DNA from: Oscheius dolichura
Taxonomy: Eukaryota > Nematoda > Chromadorea > Rhabditida > Rhabditidae
NCBI GenBank assembly: GCA_932521035.1
Contig: OW051492.1
Span: forward strand, 8,990,001-9,054,000
Length of the DNA stretch: 64,000 nt
Direction of reading: 5' to 3'
Shown: positions 63,131-64,000 of the stretch, piece after piece
How the letters are laid out: every line of letters begins with the position of its first letter
Position numbering within the stretch: the stretch's first letter is position 1
Notes under the pieces: generated by a model
What the model was told of the DNA's origin: nothing
The model's input: only the letters and a program-made list of their open reading frames with translations
Database searches by the model: none
Program-made: the position numbers and the translations under genes

Positions 63131-64000
63131 CTATCCCAATGGATCGGGCAGGGCATTAGTACAGACGGCGTTAGTAAACGGTGTCATAATTATAGGCAGA
63201 CCAATGGAAATGATCCATCTTCCGTTAGCATTACAGGTTATTGGAGTCAGAAATGTTCCTGAAGCAGTGGCTGGAAGAATCACTGGAATCCCGGATGGGG
63301 TCCCCGTCAGGTAAAGGATATCCGTCACATGGGGGCACTGGATCTGAGCCACAGTTCGACAGCCGTTCACAGTTCTAAACAACAAAAAAATAGAGGAAAA
63401 TCTGGAAAGAAACTAACTGATAGACTATTTGAACAGGAGGGAAGCAAAAAAGAATAGGCGGACAATTTCCGACGGTCAGGTCCGGACAGGTTGTACAGGC
63501 TGAAAATAGGGAAGGTGAGGAAACTGTAGCTGACTTACAAGGCATTACTGTAGTTGTTGTGGTCGTCGTGGTTGGAGTAGTCGTAGTTGTGGTAACTGTG
63601 GTCGTTGTCGTGTCTAAAATTCAGTTACAGTAACCTAGAGACCTCCAAAATGGGAAATATCTGCAAAAAAAGGGTTATAAATCTACCAGGTACTGTAGTA
63701 GTCGTGCTTTCTGTTGTGGTGGTGCTCGCTGTGGTTGTTGTGGTTGCTAAAAACGGGCCGTGATTTCCTAATATGTTCAAAAGACAAGGATAGCGGCTTT
63801 TCCAGATATTCTCTCTCTCTCTCTCCCCCCATCCAATTTTTCGTTTCCTGATTCAAGACTACAGTAGAAATTATTCAAAATAAGGTCCCGCAACAAAACA
63901 CAAGTACCAGTTCATATTGATCCGTACCTGGAATCGTCGTCGTGGTTGTGGTTTCGGCAGTGGTTGTGCTAGCTGTGGTGGTACTCGTTGTGGTACTGGC
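63131..64000 (-). CDS. Thr-rich secreted protein with a nematode Cys domain, cut by the window end
   Basis: Exons from the 3' end are 63374-63131, 63499-63418, about 63613-63540, 63746-63689 and 64000-63928. The three upstream exons encode almost only Thr with some Val, Ser and Pro, giving a mucin-like stalk. The last two encode CTTCPDLTVGNCPPILFC, then VNGCRTVAQIQCPHVTDILY, TPITCNANGRWIISIG and a C-terminal NAVCTNALPDPLG. This pattern of spaced Cys after a Thr-rich stalk resembles the nematode extracellular C6/DUF281 type of domain, though I cannot say which. The protein is probably secreted or surface-bound. The 5' end is outside the window. Confidence 0.7.
63808..63825. repeat. (CT)n microsatellite
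   Basis: A CT dinucleotide run in an intron of the Thr-rich gene. Confidence 0.75.

Overview
This window looks like a piece of chromosome from a free-living rhabditid-type nematode. The evidence is compact multi-exon genes with very short introns (often about 45 bp) ending in TTTTCAG, several genes whose start codon lies just behind a TTTTCAG-like acceptor (probable spliced-leader sites), and nematode-specific families: CUB-like secreted proteins, F-box proteins, a warthog-type hedgehog-related gene with a Hog domain, and Thr-rich secreted proteins. Homology calls rest on recognising protein motifs by eye; no database search was run. Exon boundaries are my own reading of splice signals and frame.

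Layout. 1-790 is a 20-bp minisatellite. 840-2820 is a decayed, internally deleted Helitron. 3283-4334 holds the 5' part of a retinoblastoma (LIN-35) family gene that stops after the N-terminal domain and runs tail-to-tail into an unknown minus-strand gene (4209-7367, possibly joined to a membrane segment up to 7961). 8729-9053 is a small secreted ORF. 9158-11261 is an F-box-like gene with an in-frame TAG. A paralogue lacking the F-box lies at 19479-21003. Between them, 12171-18706 is one large secreted CUB-like gene made of two tandem copies of the same exon series. 22787-23776 is a small secreted Cys-containing protein. 24271-32232 is about 8 kb with no convincing gene but several MITEs.

The right half has the conserved genes: a NEDD4-type C2-WW-HECT ubiquitin ligase (32233-38617), a secreted class 3 lipase (40144-42261), a small single-pass membrane protein (42295-42793, minus), a MAP3K4/MTK1-type kinase (44708-52864), the CAAX protease FACE-1/ZMPSTE24 (53918-56051), unknown minus-strand genes (56172-59415), a complete warthog/Hog hedgehog-related gene (60184-62330, minus), and a Thr-rich secreted protein cut by the window end (63131-64000, minus). 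These are not an obvious pathway; they are an ordinary mixed nematode gene neighbourhood.

Repeats are a strong theme. There is a palindromic MITE family (seven full copies plus a half copy, one carrying a nested insertion whose second copy sits in a kinase-gene intron), a second small palindromic family (two copies), and three long inverted repeats (21802-22672 with a tRNA-like sequence in its loop, 38953-39868, 43752-44080). The most interesting irregularities are the truncated Rb gene, two in-frame stop codons inside otherwise open exons (one in a CARYYA-type context), and the exact intragenic duplication of the CUB-like gene.
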